A stretch of DNA of 64,000 bases from Xanthomonas massiliensis (GTDB lineage: Bacteria > Pseudomonadota > Gammaproteobacteria > Xanthomonadales > Xanthomonadaceae): contig NZ_FCOY01000006.1 of the NCBI RefSeq assembly GCF_900018785.1, positions 310,001 to 374,000 on the forward strand. Reading direction: 5' to 3'. Positions 8,928-19,110 of this stretch are shown in pieces (the first letter of the stretch is position 1; every line of letters starts with the position of its first letter). Position numbers and translations under genes: made by a program. The notes beneath the pieces were generated by a model, which worked only from the letters and a program-made list of their open reading frames with translations, did not search any database and was not told the origin of the DNA.

Positions 8928-9584
8928 TCAGAAGTGGAACCGGGGCACGGGGGAGGCGCCCCGCAGATAGTCCAGGTCGGTCTCGAACAACGATTCGACG
9001 GCCGTGCCGTTGACGCCGGCGGTGACCAGCACCGCCTCCATCGCCGGCTGGCGGCCGCGGACCACGAACAGGCGGCCGCCGGGGCGCAGCAGCGCGACGA
9101 GCGAATCGGGCACCACGTCGACCGCGCCGGTCACGCAGATCGCGTCGAAACGGCGCTCGCTCTGCCAGGCCAATGCGTCGGCCACCTCGACGCGGACGTT
9201 GGCGTCGGCGCGCGCCAGGGCAAGGTTGCGCCGGCCGGCGTCGGCCAGGGCGGGATCGATCTCCAGGCTCACCACTTCGCGCGCCAGCGCGCCCAGGCAG
9301 GCGGTGGCGAAACCGCTGCCGGTCCCGATCTCCAGCACGTCGTCGCCGGGCTGCAGTGCCAGCGCCTGCAGCATGCGGCCCTCGACCACCGGCTTCATCA
9401 TCTTCTGGCCGTCGCCCAGCGGGATCTCCAGGTCGGCGTAGGCGACCGCCTTGTAGGCCTCGGGCACGAACAGCTCGCGCGGCAGGCGCGCCAGCACTTC
9501 CAGCACGCGCACGTCCAGCACGTCCCAGGGACGTACCTGCTGTTCAACCATCTTCTCGCGGGCCTGGGCAAAGTCGATCGTCAT
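8928..9584 (-). CDS. Protein-L-isoaspartate O-methyltransferase-like protein
   Basis: This 218-residue class I SAM-dependent methyltransferase belongs to the Pcm family: SAM site VLEIGTGSGFATA near residues 80-92 and acidic strand VVSLEID. The usual Pcm substrate loop (GDGQTISQP type) is altered here to GDGQKMMKPVVEG, so repair of isoaspartyl residues is plausible but not assured. ATG 9584 is preferred to the in-frame TTG five codons earlier, matching the family start MTIDFAQAREKMVEQQVRPW in length. It is 17 bases upstream of tolC and probably co-transcribed. Confidence 0.82.
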   Translation of the reverse strand: MTIDFAQAREKMVEQQVRPWDVLDVRVLEVLARLPRELFVPEAYKAVAYADLEIPLGDGQKMMKPVVEGRMLQALALQPGDDVLEIGTGSGFATACLGALAREVVSLEIDPALADAGRRNLALARADANVRVEVADALAWQSERRFDAICVTGAVDVVPDSLVALLRPGGRLFVVRGRQPAMEAVLVTAGVNGTAVESLFETDLDYLRGASPVPRFHF

Positions 9585-9718
9585 GGTCGGGTCATCCAAC
9601 GCGGTGGGGCGGGCATTTTATCCGGTAATGCGGGCCACGGCCGGAGAACGCGGTGCCCAGCATCGCGGCGCGGGCGCGCCGGCCGAAGTGCCGGAAGTCA
9701 CCACGGCCGCCGGCCGGT

Positions 9719-10375
9719 TCATTCCGGGGCATAGGCACGCAGGAAGAAGCGCACGCTGGCGCGCACGTGCGCCTGGACGGCGGACGGATCCGGGTCGCAG
9801 GCCAGCCCGCACAGCAGGCCGGAATACAGTTCGCCCTTGAGCAGGCTGAAGAACTGCGAGGCGGCCAGGGCGACGTCGTCGATGACCAGCTCGCCGCGGT
9901 CCACGTATCCCTGCAGGAACTCGGCCATCACCTGCTGCAACCGCGCCGGGCCTGCCTGCCAGAACATGCGCCGGACCTGCTCGTCGCCGGTGCCCGGGAT
10001 CAGCATCATGCGATGCGTGGATACCGCGGCGGGGCTGCAGATCATGCGCAGGAAGGCCTGCCCGATGATCTCCAGCTGTTCGGCCAGCGAGCCCTGCGGC
10101 GGCTGCACGAACAGCGTGTCGGGCATCATCACGCTGCACTGCGCGCGCACGGCTTCGGAGAACAGGGACTCCTTGTCGCCGAAGTGGCTGTAGACCGTGA
10201 GCTTGGAAACCCCCGCCTCGGCGGCGATCGCGTCCATGCTCACCCCGCCGAAGCCCTGGCCGAAGAACAGGCGGCGCGCCGCTTCGAGGATCGCATTGCG
10301 CTTGCCCATGTCCCTGGGCCGGCCGGGACCGTTGCTGCGGGGAGGATGGACGGGAGCGGGAGAGTGGCTGGACAT
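9719..10375 (-). CDS. TetR/AcrR-family transcriptional repressor
   Basis: The 218-residue protein has an N-terminal TetR helix-turn-helix (RNAILEAARRLFFGQGF, then GVSKLTVYSHFGDKESLF, residues about 26-74) and an AcrR/AefR-like C-terminal ligand domain. Regulators of this group commonly repress efflux genes and release DNA when they bind a small hydrophobic compound. It lies upstream of the Pcm-like gene and tolC on the same strand (134-base gap), and is divergent from the diguanylate cyclase gene. The palindrome at 10390-10409 in the shared control region is a candidate operator. The ligand is unknown. Confidence 0.88.
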   Translation of the reverse strand: MSSHSPAPVHPPRSNGPGRPRDMGKRNAILEAARRLFFGQGFGGVSMDAIAAEAGVSKLTVYSHFGDKESLFSEAVRAQCSVMMPDTLFVQPPQGSLAEQLEIIGQAFLRMICSPAAVSTHRMMLIPGTGDEQVRRMFWQAGPARLQQVMAEFLQGYVDRGELVIDDVALAASQFFSLLKGELYSGLLCGLACDPDPSAVQAHVRASVRFFLRAYAPE

Positions 10376-10389
10376 GGCTCAATACTATA

Positions 10390-10409
10390 CCCATTGGTTT
10401 TGTAATGGG
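10390..10409. promoter_or_regulatory. Inverted repeat between divergent tetR-type gene and diguanylate cyclase gene; candidate TetR operator
   Basis: CCCATT (10390-10395) and AATGGG (10404-10409) form a perfect 6-bp inverted repeat with an 8-base A+T-rich centre. It lies 15 bases upstream of the TetR start and 99 bases upstream of the cyclase start. Size and placement suit an autoregulatory TetR dimer; binding is an inference. Confidence 0.5.
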
Positions 10410-10507
10410 CGCGTGCCGTCATCGTGCCACGAACGCATGCCAACGGGGTGATAGATTGGGCCATCCGTCGAACAAGGGGCGGAAGTAGCAGGCATCAGGG
10501 GAACTCT

Positions 10508-13480
10508 ATGGAAGGGGGCGCTCCGTCCGCTCGGCGGCGGTTGCACGGGGGGTACGCGTTGGCGCTGGTGCTGCTGGCGGGGGGAATGGCGCCCGCCCGG
10601 GCGATGCCGCAGCCACCAGCGGCCTATACCGTCTCGCGCTGGTCCATGGACGACGGCCTGCCGCACAACCTGGTCAATGCGGTGGCCCAGGACCGTTCCG
10701 GGCTGGTGTGGGTCGGCACCTGGGAAGGCGTGGCCCATTTCAACGGGCGCGAGTTCAAGGCGTTCGACCGCCAGAACACGTCGGGACTCGAGGTCTCCGG
10801 CGTGTTCGCGATGCAGCCGGACCCGGACGGCGGCATGCTGGTCGGCACCGTGGCCAACGGCGTGTACCGCTATGCCCGCGGGCGCTGGTCGCAGCTGGGC
10901 GATGCCGGGGTGCGGCACCTGCCGGTGGATGCCCTGCAGCGCGACCGCGACGGCGCGCTGTGGCTGGCCTCGCGGCGCGACCTGTACCGGATCGATGCCG
11001 GCGGCCGGTCCGCCAAGATCGAAGGGCGCGGCCTGCCGGCGCGGCCCATCCGCACCCTGCTGGAGCGCGGGCAGGGCCTGCTGGTCGGCACCGAGGCGGG
11101 CATCCACCTGCTGCCGCGCGCCGGCGGCCCGGCGCGGGCGTGGCCGATGGCGTCGGCAGGGCTTCATGGCGTGCGGGCGATGGTGGCCGGCGGCGACGGG
11201 GAAGTGATCGTGTCCACCGACGACGGCGGCTGGGTCTGCCGCGACGCGGGTTGCAGCCAGCACCTGCATCCGGGCGAGCGCATCGACGCGGCGGTGCGCG
11301 ACCTGCGCGGCAACCTGTGGCTGGCCTTCAATTCCGGGACGCTGGTGCGGCGTGCCCCGGACGGTACGGAACAGGTCATGAAGCTGCCGGGCGCGGTCAG
11401 CCCGGCCCTGCTGGCCGGCGACGACGGCGTGGTCTGGGCCGGCACCAACCAGGGGCTGGTGCGGATCATGGAAGGCGTGGCCCGCGGCATCACCCGGGAG
11501 GACGGCCTGGGTTCGGACTATGTGCGCACGGTCACCCAGACCGGCGACGGCACGGTGTGGGTGGGACAGGCCGCCGGCCTGGACCACATCCGCGGCGGCC
11601 ACGTGGCCCCCGTGCACCTGCTGCCGGACGGCGGCCAGCGCCAACCCTCGGTGCTGGCATTGGCCGCGGCCGCCACCGGGGGCGGCGTCTGGGCCGGCAC
11701 CTACGATGCCGGGGTGGCCCGGGTGCAGGCCGATGGCCGCGTCTCCGGCTGGATCGGCACGGCCCAGGGCCTGGATTCGCTGATGGTCCGTTCGCTGGCC
11801 GTCGATCCGGACGGGCTGTGGATCGGCACCGTCACCGGGCTGGCGCGCTACCAGGACGGCCGGGTGCGCGCCTACGGCCCCGGCGACGGCCTGCCCGAGG
11901 CCATGGTGCTGGCCCTGTACCGCGAGCCGGACGGCACCCTGTGGATCGGCACGGACCAGGGCATGGCCTGGCGGACGGCGGGCGGGAAGGTCCACTACTG
12001 GCGCCCCGATGCGGATTTCCCCGCGCAGAACGCCTTCGATTTCCTGCGCGACGCGGACGGCAGCCTGTGGGTGGCCAGCGACCGCGGCCTGCTGCGGCTG
12101 CGGCGCGGCCGCTTCCGCATCTACGACCATCGCGTCGGCCTGCCGCGCGATGCGGTGTTCCGGGTGATGGACGACGGCCACGGCTATCTGTGGCTGACCA
12201 GCAACCGCGGGGTGTTCCGCATCGCCCGGGCGCAGTTCGACGAGGTCGATGCCGGCCGCCGGGCGATGCTGGCGGTGGACGTGCTCGATGCCAGCGACGG
12301 CCTGCCGGGCAGCCAGGCCAACGGCAGCAGCCAGCCGGCCGGCTGGGTCATCCGGGATGGCCGCATCCTGGTGCCGACCTCGGCCGGGCTCGGGGTGATC
12401 TCGCCCGGGCAGGTCTCCTCCGAGCACGCTCCGGCGGTGCCGGTGGTGATCGAGGCGGTGGCGGTCGATGGCGGCAGCCAGCCGGTGGCTCCCGGGCAGG
12501 TGCTGCGCGGCGATGTCCGCCGCATCGCCATCGACTATGCCGGCCTGGACTACCGCGCCCCGGCCAAGGTGCGCTACCGCTACCGCCTGCGCGGCTTCGA
12601 GGACGGCTGGGTGGATGCCGGCACGGCGACCCGGGCGATCTACACCAACCTGCCGCCGGGCCGCTACCGCTTCGAGGTGCAGGCCATGGCGCTGCCGCTG
12701 GACTGGCGCCAGCAGCGCCATGTCGGCCAGGCCGCGCTGGACTGGTACCTGCGGCCGCAGTGGTGGCAGCGCGGCTGGGTGCACTGGCTCGCCGGCGCGC
12801 TGGCGGCGCTGGTGCTGGCCGGGCTGTACCTGCTGCGCGTGTCCGCGTTCCGCCAGCGCCAGCGCCGGCTGAACGCGGAGATCGACGCGCGCACCCTGGA
12901 ACTGAGCACCAAGAACCGCTCGCTGGAGGTGCTCAGCCGCGAGCGCGAGGCGCTGGTGCGCCAGCTCGAATACCAGGCCGGCCACGATGCGCTGACCGGC
13001 CTGCCGAACCGGCGCGAGGCCGAGCGCCAGCTGCGCCGGCGCCTGGTCCAGGCCGAGCAGGGCATGGCCCTGGCCGTGGCGCTGCTGGACATCGACCATT
13101 TCAAGCACATCAACGACACCTACGGCCACGGCGTGGGCGACGAGGTGCTGGGCCGGATCGGCACGATCCTGGCGGGGCTGGGCGACGGCCGCGTGTTCGC
13201 GGCACGCCAGGGCGGCGAGGAGTTCCTGCTGATGCTTTCCGGCCTCGACGCGGGCCAGGTGCAGGTCCTGCTGCAGCGCCTGTGCCAGCGGATCCGGGCC
13301 ATCCAGGTGGTCACCGGCGCGGGCCCGGTGCACTGCACGGTGAGCGTGGGCCTGGCGTGGTACGGGGCGGAGCGCTGCAACCGCCGCGACCTGCTGGAGG
13401 CGGCCGACCGCCAGCTCTACCGCGCCAAGCGCGAGGGCCGCGACCGGATCCGGGTGGAAGGGCACGGGCCGGGCGGCTGA
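10508..13480 (+). CDS. Membrane diguanylate cyclase with periplasmic two-component-regulator propeller (Reg_prop, Y_Y_Y, GGDEF)
   Basis: The 990-residue protein begins with a signal/anchor segment (ALALVLLAGGMAPARA). A periplasmic propeller follows, made of repeats such as VWVGTWEGVAHF, VWAGTNQGLVRI, LWIGTVTGLARY and LWVASDRGLLRL (residues about 40-650). Next come a Y_Y_Y domain (about 670-727), one membrane helix (about 757-780), a short coiled coil, and a GGDEF domain (about 826-985). The active-site GGEEF lies at about 900, so cyclic di-GMP synthesis is expected. The propeller probably senses a periplasmic ligand. ATG 10508 is supported by AGGGGA nine bases upstream. It is divergent from the TetR gene and convergent with leuB. 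Confidence 0.9.
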   Translation: MEGGAPSARRRLHGGYALALVLLAGGMAPARAMPQPPAAYTVSRWSMDDGLPHNLVNAVAQDRSGLVWVGTWEGVAHFNGREFKAFDRQNTSGLEVSGVFAMQPDPDGGMLVGTVANGVYRYARGRWSQLGDAGVRHLPVDALQRDRDGALWLASRRDLYRIDAGGRSAKIEGRGLPARPIRTLLERGQGLLVGTEAGIHLLPRAGGPARAWPMASAGLHGVRAMVAGGDGEVIVSTDDGGWVCRDAGCSQHLHPGERIDAAVRDLRGNLWLAFNSGTLVRRAPDGTEQVMKLPGAVSPALLAGDDGVVWAGTNQGLVRIMEGVARGITREDGLGSDYVRTVTQTGDGTVWVGQAAGLDHIRGGHVAPVHLLPDGGQRQPSVLALAAAATGGGVWAGTYDAGVARVQADGRVSGWIGTAQGLDSLMVRSLAVDPDGLWIGTVTGLARYQDGRVRAYGPGDGLPEAMVLALYREPDGTLWIGTDQGMAWRTAGGKVHYWRPDADFPAQNAFDFLRDADGSLWVASDRGLLRLRRGRFRIYDHRVGLPRDAVFRVMDDGHGYLWLTSNRGVFRIARAQFDEVDAGRRAMLAVDVLDASDGLPGSQANGSSQPAGWVIRDGRILVPTSAGLGVISPGQVSSEHAPAVPVVIEAVAVDGGSQPVAPGQVLRGDVRRIAIDYAGLDYRAPAKVRYRYRLRGFEDGWVDAGTATRAIYTNLPPGRYRFEVQAMALPLDWRQQRHVGQAALDWYLRPQWWQRGWVHWLAGALAALVLAGLYLLRVSAFRQRQRRLNAEIDARTLELSTKNRSLEVLSREREALVRQLEYQAGHDALTGLPNRREAERQLRRRLVQAEQGMALAVALLDIDHFKHINDTYGHGVGDEVLGRIGTILAGLGDGRVFAARQGGEEFLLMLSGLDAGQVQVLLQRLCQRIRAIQVVTGAGPVHCTVSVGLAWYGAERCNRRDLLEAADRQLYRAKREGRDRIRVEGHGPGG

Positions 13481-13484
13481 GCGC

Positions 13485-13502
13485 GCCGCCGGTGCCGGCG
13501 GC
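13485..13502. terminator. Stem-loop between convergent cyclase and leuB
   Basis: GCCGCCG (13485-13491) and CGGCGGC (13496-13502) form a perfect 7-bp stem with a 4-base loop, filling the 22-base gap between the two stop codons. There is no T-tract. It could end the ilv-leu operon and the cyclase transcript. Confidence 0.4.
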
Positions 13503-14570
13503 TCAGCCCCGGGGCAGGCGCGCGAGGACCGCCGCGGTGGCCGCGTCGGTGGACACGCCGCGGCCCGGGCCGGCCAGGTCGGCGGTGAATACGCCCGCGT
13601 CCAGCGCCGCATCGACCGCGGCTTCCACCTCGCGCGCTTCCGCGTCCAGGCCCAGCGAATGGCGCAGCAGCATCGCCGCACTGAGGATGGTGGCGTACGG
13701 GTTGGCGATGCCCTTGCCGGCGATGTCCGGCGCCGAGCCGTGGATCGGCTCGTAGATGCCGACCTTGCCTTCCTCGCCCAGCGAGGCCGAGGGCAGCAGG
13801 CCGAGCGAGCCGGCCAGCATCGAGGCCTCGTCGGTGAGGATGTCGCCGAACATGTTCTCGGTGACGATCACGTCGTAGGCGCGCGGCTTGGCCAGCAGGT
13901 GCATGGCCATCGAGTCGACCAGCTGGTGCTCCAGCGCCACGTCCGGGAACTCCTCGCGGCCGATGCGGGTGGCCACGTCGCGCCACAGCCGCGAGGTCTC
14001 CAGCACGTTGGCCTTGTCCACCGAGGTCAGGTGGCCGCGGCGGCCGCGGGCCAGGCGGAACGCGCTGCGCAGCACGCGCTCGATCTCCGCCATGGTGTAG
14101 CGGCACAGGTCGCTGGCATCGGTGGCGCTGCGGGTCTTGTCGCCGAAGTAGATGCCGCCGGTCAGCTCGCGCACCACCACGATGTCCACCCCTTCCAGCA
14201 GCTCGGGCTTGATCGGCGAGGCGCCGAGCGCGGCCTTGTGCGGCTTGACCGGGCGCAGGTTGGCGAACAGGCCCAGCGCCTTGCGGATCGCCAGCAGGCC
14301 CTGTTCCGGGCGCACCTTGGCATTCGGGTCGGACCACTTCGGCCCGCCGACCGCGCCGAGCAGCACCGCGTCGGCGGCCCTGGCCGCCGCGAGCGTGGCA
14401 TCGGGCAGCGGCACGCCAGCGCGGTCGATGGCGATGCCGCCGATATCGTGCTCGGCGAAGGCGAAATCGTGGCCGTGGCGTTCGGCCACGGCTTCCAGGA
14501 CGGCCACGGCGCCGGCGGTGATCTCCGGGCCGATGCCGTCGCCGGGCAGGACGACGATGTCAGCGTGCAT
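13503..14570 (-). CDS. leuB: 3-isopropylmalate dehydrogenase
   Basis: The 355-residue NAD-dependent oxidative decarboxylase makes the leucine precursor 2-oxoisocaproate. Visible blocks are [12 protein letters not shown] at the N terminus, [10 protein letters not shown], the substrate-binding [25 protein letters not shown] with the metal-binding Asp residues, and [18 protein letters not shown] near the C terminus. It is the last gene of the operon, and its ATG lies 11 bases inside the end of leuD. The frame continues upstream within leuD, but residue 1 at 14570 matches the family start. Confidence 0.96.
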   Translation of the reverse strand: MHADIVVLPGDGIGPEITAGAVAVLEAVAERHGHDFAFAEHDIGGIAIDRAGVPLPDATLAAARAADAVLLGAVGGPKWSDPNAKVRPEQGLLAIRKALGLFANLRPVKPHKAALGASPIKPELLEGVDIVVVRELTGGIYFGDKTRSATDASDLCRYTMAEIERVLRSAFRLARGRRGHLTSVDKANVLETSRLWRDVATRIGREEFPDVALEHQLVDSMAMHLLAKPRAYDVIVTENMFGDILTDEASMLAGSLGLLPSASLGEEGKVGIYEPIHGSAPDIAGKGIANPYATILSAAMLLRHSLGLDAEAREVEAAVDAALDAGVFTADLAGPGRGVSTDAATAAVLARLPRG

Positions 14571-15153
14571 GCGGGTTTCCTTGGTGCAGGTTCTCGTAGC
14601 GTTCGATGTCGGGCAGGCGCGCGGCCAGGTAGCCCAGCTCGTCCACGCCCTGCAGCAGGCAGGTCTGGGCGAAGGCATCCAGCGGGAAGGCGTACACGCG
14701 CCCGTCCGGGGTGCGCAGCTCGCGCGCGGCCACGTCGATGGTCAGCTCGTCGTCCGGCCGGGCCATCAGCGCCTGCACGTCGTCCTCGGCCAGCACGATC
14801 GGCAGCAGGCCGTTCTTGAGGCTGTTGTTGCGGAAGATGTCGGCGATCTGGCTGGACACCACCGCGCGCAGGCCGAGGTCGGTCAGCGCCCACGGCGCGT
14901 GCTCGCGCGAGGAACCGCAGCCGAAGTTGCGCCCGGCCAGCAGGATCGAGCGGCCGGCGTTTCCGGGCTGGTTGAAGGCGAAGTCCGGGTTCGGCGCGCC
15001 GTCGGCCTGGCGGCGCCAGTCGTTGAAGGCGTGCTTGCCCAGGCCCTTGCGTTCGGTGGTGGACAGGAACCGGGCGGGGATGATCTGGTCGGTGTCGATG
15101 TTGGTCTGGCGCAGCACCACGCTGCGCGAGACCAGGGTGGTGAAGCCGGACAT
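14560..15153 (-). CDS. leuD: 3-isopropylmalate dehydratase, small subunit
   Basis: The 197-residue swivel-domain subunit acts with LeuC to isomerise 2- to 3-isopropylmalate. Motifs are [13 protein letters not shown] near residue 18, [20 protein letters not shown], and [19 protein letters not shown] 15153, preceded by GCGAGG, begins the protein exactly as other LeuD proteins do (MSGFTTLV). The same frame is also open from ATG 15285, which overlaps the leuC stop as TGATG; that start would add 44 non-conserved Ala/Pro/Ser-rich residues. The 3' end overlaps leuB by 11 bases. Confidence 0.93.
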   Translation of the reverse strand: MSGFTTLVSRSVVLRQTNIDTDQIIPARFLSTTERKGLGKHAFNDWRRQADGAPNPDFAFNQPGNAGRSILLAGRNFGCGSSREHAPWALTDLGLRAVVSSQIADIFRNNSLKNGLLPIVLAEDDVQALMARPDDELTIDVAARELRTPDGRVYAFPLDAFAQTCLLQGVDELGYLAARLPDIERYENLHQGNPHAR

Positions 15154-15284
15154 GGCAGGCGTGCCTCGCGCGGGGGAGGGAGTGGAAGGCGGCAACGGAC
15201 GGTCCTGCCGGCGCTGGCTGCGCGCCCCGGCGACGGAGGCGTCGAAGGCGATGGCCGCCTCGATGGGGGTGATCTCGGTGGGCA

Positions 15285-16709
15285 TCAGGCGGCATCCTCC
15301 GCCACCGCGAACAGCTCGCGCGGATCGGCCACGTGGCCGTTCACCGCCGCCCACGCCGCGCTCAGCGGCGAGGCCAGCAGGGTGCGCGAACCCGGGCCCT
15401 GGCGGCCCTCGAAGTTGCGGTTGGAGGTGCTCACCGCCAGCTGGCCGGGCGCGACCAGGTCGCCGTTCATGGCGATGCACATGCTGCAGCCCGGTTCGCG
15501 CCACTCCGCGCCGGCGGCGCGCACGATCGCGTCGATGCCCTCGGCCTCGGCCTGGCGCTTGACGATCTCCGAGCCCGGCACCACCAGCATGCGCACGCCG
15601 GCGGCGACGCTGCGGCCCTTCAGCACCGCGGCCACGTCGCGCATGTCGCGCAGGCGGCCGTTGGTGCACGAGCCGACGAACACCACGTCCACCGGCGTGC
15701 CGGCGACGGCGTGGCCCGGGGTCATGTGCATGTAGTCCAGGCCCTTGCGCGCGGCGGCGTCGGCCGGCGCCGGGACCGGCGCATCGATGGCGATGGCCGT
15801 GCCCGGATGCGTGCCCCAGGTCAGGGTCGGGCGGATGTCGGCGGCATCGACCCGCACTTGCGCGTCGAAGGTCGCGCCGTCGTCGCTGCGCAGGGTCTTC
15901 CAGTAGGCGACGGCGGCGTCGAAATCGTCGCCCTTCGGCCCGCGCGGGGTGGCCGCGACGTAGTCGAAGGTGACCTGGTCCGGCGCCACCATGCCGGCGC
16001 GCGCCCCGGCCTCGATGGACATGTTGCACAGGGTCATGCGCGATTCCATGTCCATCGCCTCGATCGCGCTGCCGCGGAACTCGATGACGTGGCCGGTGCC
16101 GCCGTTGACGCCGATCAGGCCGATCACGTGCAGCACCACGTCCTTGGCGCCCACGCCCGGGGCGAGCGTGCCGTCCACGGTGACCGCCATGGTCCTGGGC
16201 TTGCGCTGCAGCAGGCACTGCGTGGCCAGCACGTGGCCGACCTCGCTGGTGCCGATGCCGAAGGCCAGCGCGCCGAACGCGCCGTGGGTGGAAGTGTGGC
16301 TGTCGCCGCAGACGATGGTCATGCCCGGCTGGGTGAAGCCCTGCTCCGGGGCGATGACGTGGACGATGCCGCGGTCGGGCGAGGCCATGTCGAACAGCTC
16401 GATGCCGTAGGCGCGGCAGTTGTCCGCCAGCGTCTCGACCTGCTTCTCGGACGCCTCGGTGTAGTACGGCAGCCTGCCGTCCGGGCCGGCCGGCAGGGTC
16501 GGGGTGGAGTGGTCCATCGTCGCCTTGGTACGGTCCGGGCGGCGCGGCCGCAGGCCACGCGACTTCAACTCGGCGAAGGCCTGCGGCGAGGTCACCTCGT
16601 GGATCAGGTGCAGGTCGATGTACAGCACCGCCGGGGCGGTCTCGCTTTCCGGGACGACGACGTGCGCGTCCCACAGTTTGTCGAACAGGGTGCGGGGGGC
16701 TGGGCTCAT
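15285..16709 (-). CDS. leuC: 3-isopropylmalate dehydratase, large subunit
   Basis: The 474-residue aconitase-family protein carries a [4Fe-4S] cluster: the Cys ligands are in [11 protein letters not shown] (near residue 350) and in the C-x2-C pair of [11 protein letters not shown] (near 412-415). The N-terminal block [12 protein letters not shown] and the [20 protein letters not shown] block are standard. With LeuD it isomerises isopropylmalate in leucine synthesis. It lies 44 bases downstream of the methyltransferase gene and 131 bases upstream of leuD, inside the ilv-leu operon. Confidence 0.96.
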   Translation of the reverse strand: MSPAPRTLFDKLWDAHVVVPESETAPAVLYIDLHLIHEVTSPQAFAELKSRGLRPRRPDRTKATMDHSTPTLPAGPDGRLPYYTEASEKQVETLADNCRAYGIELFDMASPDRGIVHVIAPEQGFTQPGMTIVCGDSHTSTHGAFGALAFGIGTSEVGHVLATQCLLQRKPRTMAVTVDGTLAPGVGAKDVVLHVIGLIGVNGGTGHVIEFRGSAIEAMDMESRMTLCNMSIEAGARAGMVAPDQVTFDYVAATPRGPKGDDFDAAVAYWKTLRSDDGATFDAQVRVDAADIRPTLTWGTHPGTAIAIDAPVPAPADAAARKGLDYMHMTPGHAVAGTPVDVVFVGSCTNGRLRDMRDVAAVLKGRSVAAGVRMLVVPGSEIVKRQAEAEGIDAIVRAAGAEWREPGCSMCIAMNGDLVAPGQLAVSTSNRNFEGRQGPGSRTLLASPLSAAWAAVNGHVADPRELFAVAEDAA

Positions 16710-16753
16710 GGGGCAATGACCTTGCGGAATTTGCTTGGAAGGCGCGGCATCGC

Positions 16754-17533
16754 TCAGGCGATGCGGGTGGCGTGGAAACGCAGGCGCACGTAGTCGGCCG
16801 TCCAGTGGCCGGAGGCGTCGCGAAGCACCGGGGCGAGCAGTTCGATGGCGGTGTCGCGCACCCGCTCGGCGACGGCATCGTCGTGGCCGGCGAGGAACGG
16901 ATTGGCGAACGTGCGCAGCCAGCCGGCCAGGCCGGTGGGCAGCGGCGTGGGTCGCGGCGCCAGGGCCATGGCCTCGACGCGGAAGCCGTGCCGTTCCAGC
17001 CGATGCGCGTATTCGGCGGCGGTCGGGAAGAACCAGGCGAACGGCGATGCGGGCAGGCCGTGCAGGCGCATGGCCGCGCGGATCGCGGTGACGATCGCGG
17101 CGACATTGCCGTGGCCGCCCATCTCGGCGACGAAGCGGCCGCCCGGGCGCAGCGCACGGTGCACGCCGTGCAGCACCGCGTCAGGCGCGCGCATCCAGTG
17201 CAGCGCGGCATTGCTGAACACGGCATCGAAGCCGCCGTCGAAGTCCAGCGCATGGCCGTCGGCCACGTACGCGTCCACGCCGCGGGCGCGCGCCGCGTCG
17301 ACCAGCTCCGGGGAGGCATCCACGCCGACGATGCGGGCACCGGCGGCGACCAGGCGCGCGCTCAGCACGCCATCGCCGCAGCCCAGGTCGAGGATGCGCT
17401 CGCCCGGCCGTGGCTGCAGCAGGGCCAGCACGGTGTCGCCCAGTGCCGGCACGAAGCCGGCGTGGGTGGCGTAGCCGTGGGCGTCCCAGTGCTGGCCGGC
17501 GGCCGGCACGGGACGGTCGCTGTCCAGGCTCAT
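16754..17533 (-). CDS. Class I SAM-dependent methyltransferase, Tam-like, inside the leu operon
   Basis: The 259-residue protein has SAM motif [17 protein letters not shown] (near residue 44), the acidic strand [13 protein letters not shown], and the post-motif FSNAALHWM that trans-aconitate methyltransferase (Tam) also has. Its ATG shares bases with the leuA stop (ATGA overlap at 17530-17533), so it is translationally coupled to leuA, and leuC follows 44 bases later. Tam and yeast Tmt1 methylate tricarboxylates, and Tmt1 also accepts isopropylmalate. A leucine-pathway intermediate is therefore a reasonable but untested substrate. A generic small-molecule methyltransferase is the alternative. 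Confidence 0.85.
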   Translation of the reverse strand: MSLDSDRPVPAAGQHWDAHGYATHAGFVPALGDTVLALLQPRPGERILDLGCGDGVLSARLVAAGARIVGVDASPELVDAARARGVDAYVADGHALDFDGGFDAVFSNAALHWMRAPDAVLHGVHRALRPGGRFVAEMGGHGNVAAIVTAIRAAMRLHGLPASPFAWFFPTAAEYAHRLERHGFRVEAMALAPRPTPLPTGLAGWLRTFANPFLAGHDDAVAERVRDTAIELLAPVLRDASGHWTADYVRLRFHATRIA

Positions 17534-19110
17534 GCGGTCACCGCGTCGCTCTCGCGGGCCTCGGGCTGGCCCTGGCGCAGCAGGCGGTTGGCCACGTCCA
17601 GCCAGGCCAGGGCGCTGGCCTCGATGATGTCCGCGCTGGTGCCGGTGCCCTCGTGGGCGACGCCGGCGTGGCTGACGCTGAGGCTGGCCTCGCCGCGCGC
17701 GTCGGCGCCGATGCCCACGCTGTGGACCTGGTAGCTGTCCAGCACCAGCTGCACGCCGGTGGCCGCGGCCAGCGCCGCGAACAGGGCGTCCACCGGGCCG
17801 TCGCCCTCGGCGGTCTCGCTCACCCGCTGGCCGTCCGGGTCGGACAGCTCCACGCGCGCGCTGGCGCGGCCGCCGCTGTCGCCCTGCTGGCCGACGTTGC
17901 TGACCGTCATCGACGACAGCCGGTAGCCCTGGCTGTCGCCGGCGCCCTGCATCAGGGTGCGCAGGTCGGCGTCGGTGACCACGCGCTGCTGCTCGCACAG
18001 GGCCTTGAACTGCTCGAAGACGACCTTCAGCTCCTCGTCCTCCAGCCAGTAGCCGAGCGCGCGCAGGCGCGCCTCGACCGCGGCGCGGCCGCTGTGGCGG
18101 CCCAGCACCATCTGCGAGGACTCCCAGCCCACGTCCTCCGGCCGCATGATCTCGTAGGTGCCGCGGTGGCGCAGCATGCCGTGCTGGTGGATGCCCGACT
18201 CGTGGGCGAAGGCGTTGGCGCCGACCACCGCCTTGTTGCGCTGTACCGGCATGCCGACCAGGCGCTGCAGCAGCTGCGAGGCCGGCACGATGCGGCGGGT
18301 ATCGATGGCGGTGTCGTGCGCGTAGAAGGCGTTGCGCACCTTCAGCGCCATCACCAGTTCCTCCAGCGCGCAATTGCCGGCACGCTCGCCGATGCCGTTG
18401 ATGGTGCATTCGATCTGGCCGGCGCCGCCCTCGATGGCGGCCAGCGAGTTGGCCACCGCCAGGCCCAGGTCGTTGTGGCAGTGCGCGCTGAACACCACCC
18501 GGTCGGCGCCGGGCAGGTCGGCCACCCCGGCGATCACCCGCCGGAACATGCCGCGGATCTCCTCCGGCGTGGTGAAGCCGACGGTGTCGGGCAGGTTGAT
18601 GGTGGTGGCGCCGGCGGCGATGGCCGCGCGCGCCACCTCGATCAGGTAGTCCTCCTCGGTGCGGGTCGCGTCCTCGGCGGAGAACTCCACGTCGTCCACG
18701 TAGCCGCGCGCCAGCGCCACGTGCCGGCCGATCGACTCCAGCACCTGCTCCTTGCTCATGCGCAGCTTGTGCTCGCGGTGCAGCGGACTGGTGGACAGGA
18801 ACACGTGCAGGCGTGGCCGGGCCGCACCCTCCAGGGCGCGCGCGGAGGCCTCGATGTCGCCGGACAGGCAGCGCGAGAGCACGGCCAGGGTGGTCTGGCG
18901 CAGCTCGGCGGCGATGGCCGCGGTGGCCTCGCGGTCGGACTGCGAGCTGGCGGGAAAGCCGGTCTCGATGATGTCCACGCCGAGCTCGGCGAGCGCGCGC
19001 GCCATCACCAGCTTCTGCTGCGGGGACATGCTGCAGCCCGGAGACTGCTCGCCGTCGCGCAGGGTGGTGTCGAAGATTCGGATTCGCGGGTTCTGGATCG
19101 GCGTGTTCAC
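17530..19110 (-). CDS. leuA: 2-isopropylmalate synthase
   Basis: The 526-residue enzyme condenses acetyl-CoA and 2-oxoisovalerate, the first step of leucine synthesis. It has the catalytic [14 protein letters not shown] near residue 12, the metal-binding SAHCHNDLG near 208, [11 protein letters not shown], and a C-terminal leucine-binding regulatory domain (about 400-510), so feedback inhibition by leucine is expected. The start is GTG 19110, overlapping the ilvA stop as GTGA. AGGAG a short way upstream supports it. The 3' end overlaps the methyltransferase start by 4 bases. Confidence 0.96.
   Translation of the reverse strand: MNTPIQNPRIRIFDTTLRDGEQSPGCSMSPQQKLVMARALAELGVDIIETGFPASSQSDREATAAIAAELRQTTLAVLSRCLSGDIEASARALEGAARPRLHVFLSTSPLHREHKLRMSKEQVLESIGRHVALARGYVDDVEFSAEDATRTEEDYLIEVARAAIAAGATTINLPDTVGFTTPEEIRGMFRRVIAGVADLPGADRVVFSAHCHNDLGLAVANSLAAIEGGAGQIECTINGIGERAGNCALEELVMALKVRNAFYAHDTAIDTRRIVPASQLLQRLVGMPVQRNKAVVGANAFAHESGIHQHGMLRHRGTYEIMRPEDVGWESSQMVLGRHSGRAAVEARLRALGYWLEDEELKVVFEQFKALCEQQRVVTDADLRTLMQGAGDSQGYRLSSMTVSNVGQQGDSGGRASARVELSDPDGQRVSETAEGDGPVDALFAALAAATGVQLVLDSYQVHSVGIGADARGEASLSVSHAGVAHEGTGTSADIIEASALAWLDVANRLLRQGQPEARESDAVTA

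Noticed and set aside
10385-13681. Long minus-strand frame opposite the diguanylate cyclase
   Set aside because: It has low-complexity Ala/Arg/Gln/His composition and covers a gene with clear propeller and GGDEF motifs on the plus strand.
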